A stretch of 64,000 nt of DNA from Bacteroidia bacterium. GTDB lineage: Bacteria > Bacteroidota > Bacteroidia > 2-12-FULL-35-15. The translations under genes were made by a program, and so were the position numbers. Of the stretch, positions 61,455 to 64,000 are shown piece after piece (the first letter of the stretch is position 1; each line of letters begins with the position of its first letter). Location: positions 62,001 to 126,000 of the forward strand of contig JAURXZ010000016.1 of assembly GCA_030654175.1 (NCBI GenBank), written 5' to 3'. The notes under the pieces were generated by a model that saw nothing but the letters and a program-made list of their open reading frames with translations, was not told the origin of the DNA and searched no databases.

Positions 61455-62255
61455 ATGAAAATTACAATTGTAGGCTGTGGTAATATGGGATTGATATATG
61501 CCCGTGCATTCCTTAAATATAATATTGTTTCGAAAGAAAATTTATTGCTTGCCGAAAAAAACGAGACCAGAAAACAGGAATTACTAAAACTCAATGTTGG
61601 TGAAGTAACTGTTGTGAATGACCCTAAAATTGCTGAAAGCGATATTATCATTATTGCCGTGAAGCCACAGGATTTTGATGAACTTGCAACAGAATTAAAA
61701 CCCATTTTACATTCCGCAAAATGTATTATTTCCATTATGGCCGGAATGAAATTAACAAGAATAGAAGCAGCTTTAAATAATTCAAATATTATACGTGCAA
61801 TGCCTAATTCTCCTGCTGAATTAGGAATGGGAATGACCGCTTTTACGGCAAATAAAGCCGTACCTATTGAACAAATCAGAAAAGCAGAAAATTTATTAGG
61901 AACAACAGGCAGGTGTGTATTTCTTGAAAATGAAGACCTTTTAGATGCTGTTACTGCATTGAGCGGTAGCGGACCTGCTTATTTCTTTTATGTTGTTAAA
62001 CACATGATAGAAGCCGGAAAAGAAATGGGATTTGATGAAGCTACTTCCGCAATGTTTGTAAAACAAACCATGTTGGGTTCTTTCCATTTAATCAATAACG
62101 CCAATAAATCACTGGATGAATTAATAAAAGCGGTGGCTTCAAAAGGAGGAACTACGGAAGCTGCACTTACTATTTTTAATGAGGCTCAAGTTGGAGAAAA
62201 TATTCAGAAAGGTATTGTTAAGGCGAGAGATAGGAGTGTTGAGTTATCGCGGTAA
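61455..62255 (+). CDS. proC: pyrroline-5-carboxylate reductase
   Basis: 266 aa. An N-terminal Rossmann motif ITIVGCGNMGLIYARAFLK binds NAD(P)H. IIAVKPQDFDEL and IIRAMPNSPAELGMGMTAF are family blocks. ALSGSGPAYFFYVVKHMIEA and KAVASKGGTTEAALTIF mark the C-terminal dimerisation and active-site helices. It reduces 1-pyrroline-5-carboxylate to L-proline, the last step of proline synthesis. The length is typical. It has an unusual hairpin in its leader. Confidence 0.95.
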   Translation: MKITIVGCGNMGLIYARAFLKYNIVSKENLLLAEKNETRKQELLKLNVGEVTVVNDPKIAESDIIIIAVKPQDFDELATELKPILHSAKCIISIMAGMKLTRIEAALNNSNIIRAMPNSPAELGMGMTAFTANKAVPIEQIRKAENLLGTTGRCVFLENEDLLDAVTALSGSGPAYFFYVVKHMIEAGKEMGFDEATSAMFVKQTMLGSFHLINNANKSLDELIKAVASKGGTTEAALTIFNEAQVGENIQKGIVKARDRSVELSR

Positions 62256-62354
62256 TAATCTTGGTATTTCTGGGCCTAACGGTTTGCGAAGCGATGTGGC
62301 CAATTTCTTAAACAAAATTATAAAATTACAGGTGGCAAAAAACGAATAAAAAAT

Positions 62355-62381
62355 AAATTCATTCCTCCGTGAATTTTTTTT
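62355..62381 (+). terminator. weak terminator candidate downstream of proC
   Basis: AAATTCA (62355-62361) / TGAATTT (62370-62376) with an 8-nt loop, followed by a T-run. It is 100 bp after the proC stop. The stem is short and AT-rich. The rest of the 62256-62508 gap holds no gene I can see. Confidence 0.4.
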
Positions 62382-62508
62382 GTCCTGATAGATTTTCATT
62401 GCGAATGTCACTAAGCCCCCACACACTTCCATCGCTTCAGCTTAGCGCCTAAGGGGTATCAATTAACAGTCAACCTCCATTAAGCACAATCAAATAAATA
62501 TATCATTT

Positions 62509-63147
62509 TCATTTGATGATCTCAAAATAATTTGGGTAAAGTCTTGTCAACTTTTTGGTTTGATAAGTTAAAATTATGATTTGAGAACCATTGACTTCTA
62601 TCTTCATAGGCTGGGGGGGCAATTGTCCAGATATAATTTCAACTATTTGCTCCTTTTTATTTTTTTCCTTAATAAGGAATTTATTTTTTGTGAACGAACT
62701 GGTACTTGGGGCTCCGTCAATAGACTCTCCGCCTTTGTAAGTAACTGAAAAACCATGAAAAGGTAATTCCAGATCCTCTACTTTTAAAGTAATCTTATTA
62801 AAATCAGGAAAAAGCAGCGCATCGATATCTTGGTACAAACCTGATTCAAGTTCACTATTTCCAATATTGAAACCAGTTGATGGTGTTTTGAACCTTTTTT
62901 GATAAATCTCTATTTTTTGAATCCTTTTTTCACAGGTAAACGAAAGATTAATTTGTTCAGCCTTGGCACCAAAAGAAATCATCATCTCACCATTTGTTGG
63001 GATTTTCTCAATACGCTCCATCAAACTCTTGATCATATTGATATCATCTATCAAAACTGACTTTACAATTTTATTATCTGAAATGCTGACAAATTTTTTT
63101 ATTTCAAGGGAGGTGCAATTTTTATATAAAAACCAATGTCTTTCCAT
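62509..63147 (-). CDS. hypothetical protein (212 aa)
   Basis: 212 aa, no signal peptide or transmembrane segment. Beta-rich and basic: SISDNKIVKSVLIDDINMIK near the N-terminus, INLSFTCEKRIQKIEIYQKR in the middle, and MKIEVNGSQIIILTYQTKKL near the C-terminus. The alternating pattern suggests a soluble beta-sheet domain. I do not recognise the family. It lies between proC (convergent) and ispG (same strand, 103 bp upstream). Confidence 0.65.
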   Translation of the reverse strand: MERHWFLYKNCTSLEIKKFVSISDNKIVKSVLIDDINMIKSLMERIEKIPTNGEMMISFGAKAEQINLSFTCEKRIQKIEIYQKRFKTPSTGFNIGNSELESGLYQDIDALLFPDFNKITLKVEDLELPFHGFSVTYKGGESIDGAPSTSSFTKNKFLIKEKNKKEQIVEIISGQLPPQPMKIEVNGSQIIILTYQTKKLTRLYPNYFEIIK

Positions 63148-63250
63148 AGTAGTTTGTGAAATTAAATTTTTATAATCAATAAAATCAAATTATGTTCATT
63201 ATAAACATTTTAATGTTTTAAAAAAATTATTTTCAATCGAACACATAACC

Positions 63251-64000
63251 TTACACCTTCTCCACCCAATCCCCATATTTCTTAATTAAATCAACCAAAG
63301 CATCCACAGCCTTTTCAGAACCAATATTACGTTCTACCACTTCTCTGCCCTTGTATAAAGTAATTTTCCCAACACCTGTACCAACATACCCATAATCGGC
63401 ATCAGCCATTTCGCCCGGGCCATTTACAATACAACCCATAATACCAATTTTAACACCTTTTAGGTGGTCGGTGCGGTTACGGATCTTTGCGGTTGTTTCC
63501 TGCAGATCAAAAAGTGTTCTTCCACATGATGGACATGAAATATACTCTGTTTTGGAGATGCGGGTACGAGTGGCTTGTAATATGCCAAAAGAAGTGGCAT
63601 TTACATTTTTGGGAGAGGTGCAATTATTTTGATTAATCCATATTCCATCACCAAATCCGTCTAAAAACAATGCGCCTATATCAGTGGAAGAATGTAATTG
63701 AAATTTCTCTTCTGAAAGGTTACTATAATTACGTTTTATAATAACCGGAACACTAGAATTGTTATTCATCAATTCAATGAACATTCTGCGTTGCTCTGCC
63801 ATTCCGTGTTCATTGGACGTTTCAAAAACAAATACAACCGTATTGTCGAATGGTTGAAATGTTGAACTGTTGAAATATTGGATCAAAAAATCGATGTCAA
63901 CACTTACAAAATTCAATTCAGTTGACTTTTTAACTGTGGTAAAAAACTCATTATCAGAAAATAATGGATAACACCTTGTTGTATCCTCCAAATCTTGCCA
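63251..64000 (-). CDS. ispG: (E)-4-hydroxy-3-methylbut-2-enyl-diphosphate synthase, C-terminal part (truncated by window edge)
   Basis: 249 codons are visible including the stop. The frame stays open to base 64000, so the N-terminal TIM barrel lies outside. The C-terminal 4Fe-4S domain shows the cluster ligands SCPSCGRT and GIMGCIVNGPGEMADADYGY, with TLYKGREVVERNIGSEKAV at the end. The preceding part (GIWINQNNCTS, SFGILQATRTRISKTEYI) is the insert typical of the long, plant-like IspG found in Bacteroidota. It converts MEcPP to HMBPP in the non-mevalonate isoprenoid pathway. Confidence 0.95.
   Translation of the reverse strand, partial: WQDLEDTTRCYPLFSDNEFFTTVKKSTELNFVSVDIDFLIQYFNSSTFQPFDNTVVFVFETSNEHGMAEQRRMFIELMNNNSSVPVIIKRNYSNLSEEKFQLHSSTDIGALFLDGFGDGIWINQNNCTSPKNVNATSFGILQATRTRISKTEYISCPSCGRTLFDLQETTAKIRNRTDHLKGVKIGIMGCIVNGPGEMADADYGYVGTGVGKITLYKGREVVERNIGSEKAVDALVDLIKKYGDWVEKV

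Noticed and set aside
1-64000. tRNA, rRNA and known riboswitches
   Set aside because: I scanned the intergenic gaps for T-loop patterns and for long conserved RNA folds and found none. This is a manual scan, and tRNAscan-SE or Infernal would settle it.

Overview
The window is a stretch of a Bacteroidota chromosome, most likely an environmental member of the Sphingobacteria/Cytophaga/Flavobacteria side of the phylum. The evidence is an AT-rich genome, a TonB receptor paired with a DUF4249 lipoprotein, a giant SprB-type repeat protein ending in a type IX secretion (gliding-associated) C-terminal domain, a PorE-like OmpA protein, a bifunctional formiminotransferase-cyclodeaminase, and several exact matches to the Bacteroidota promoter -7 element TAnnTTTG. 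I found about 50 protein genes, one gene remnant and many intergenic hairpin repeats. I saw no rRNA, tRNA, CRISPR, insertion sequence or phage gene.

Layout: (1) 1-154 is the end of a sigma-70 factor, followed by a 62-aa orphan. (2) 531-5896 (minus) is the lower part of histidine degradation (hutI, ftcD) with a membrane-anchored patatin-like hydrolase 3 bp after ftcD. (3) 6053-9283 is a TonB receptor/DUF4249 pair, then aroC. (4) 10568-19061 is an envelope block: an AsmA-like protein, a PorE-like TPR/propeller/OmpA protein, a DUF4442 protein on the other strand, and an unusual secreted protein with CAP-like and OmpA-like regions. (5) 19180-24329 holds a TIGR02757 protein, small proteins and clpB. 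(6) 24668-26977 is a MarR/YceI/pirin cluster with matching palindromes in front of marR and yceI. (7) 27192-30378 is serS, rpmA, rplU and an EamA exporter. (8) 30759-31727 is tryptophan 2,3-dioxygenase. (9) 31830-37537 (minus) encodes reductive pyrimidine catabolism (hydA, beta-ureidopropionase-type nitrilase, preT, preA) with a MaoC-type hydratase inside. (10) 37864-42332 is a ceramidase-family protein, a D-threonine-aldolase-like PLP enzyme and an aldonolactone-oxidase-like flavoprotein. (11) 42386-46009 is ettA, an O-methyltransferase and a threonine aldolase. (12) 46206-56328 is a small secreted protein and a 3199-aa adhesin-like protein, closed by a decayed copy of the 3' end of the threonine aldolase gene. 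(13) 56726-64000 is an ester cyclase-like protein, asnB with a divergent Lrp/AsnC regulator, a HAD phosphatase, a PRC-barrel protein, proC, an unknown protein and the end of ispG.

The main points for a second look are: a three-copy 90-102 bp intergenic element whose central hairpin changes in sequence but keeps its pairing; the 10-kb adhesin segment bracketed by threonine aldolase and its 3' remnant; the paired MarR operator candidates; a three-arm inverted repeat before the ester cyclase gene; and the CAP/OmpA-like secreted protein. I found no clearly new multi-gene system. Most of the window is metabolic and housekeeping genes.
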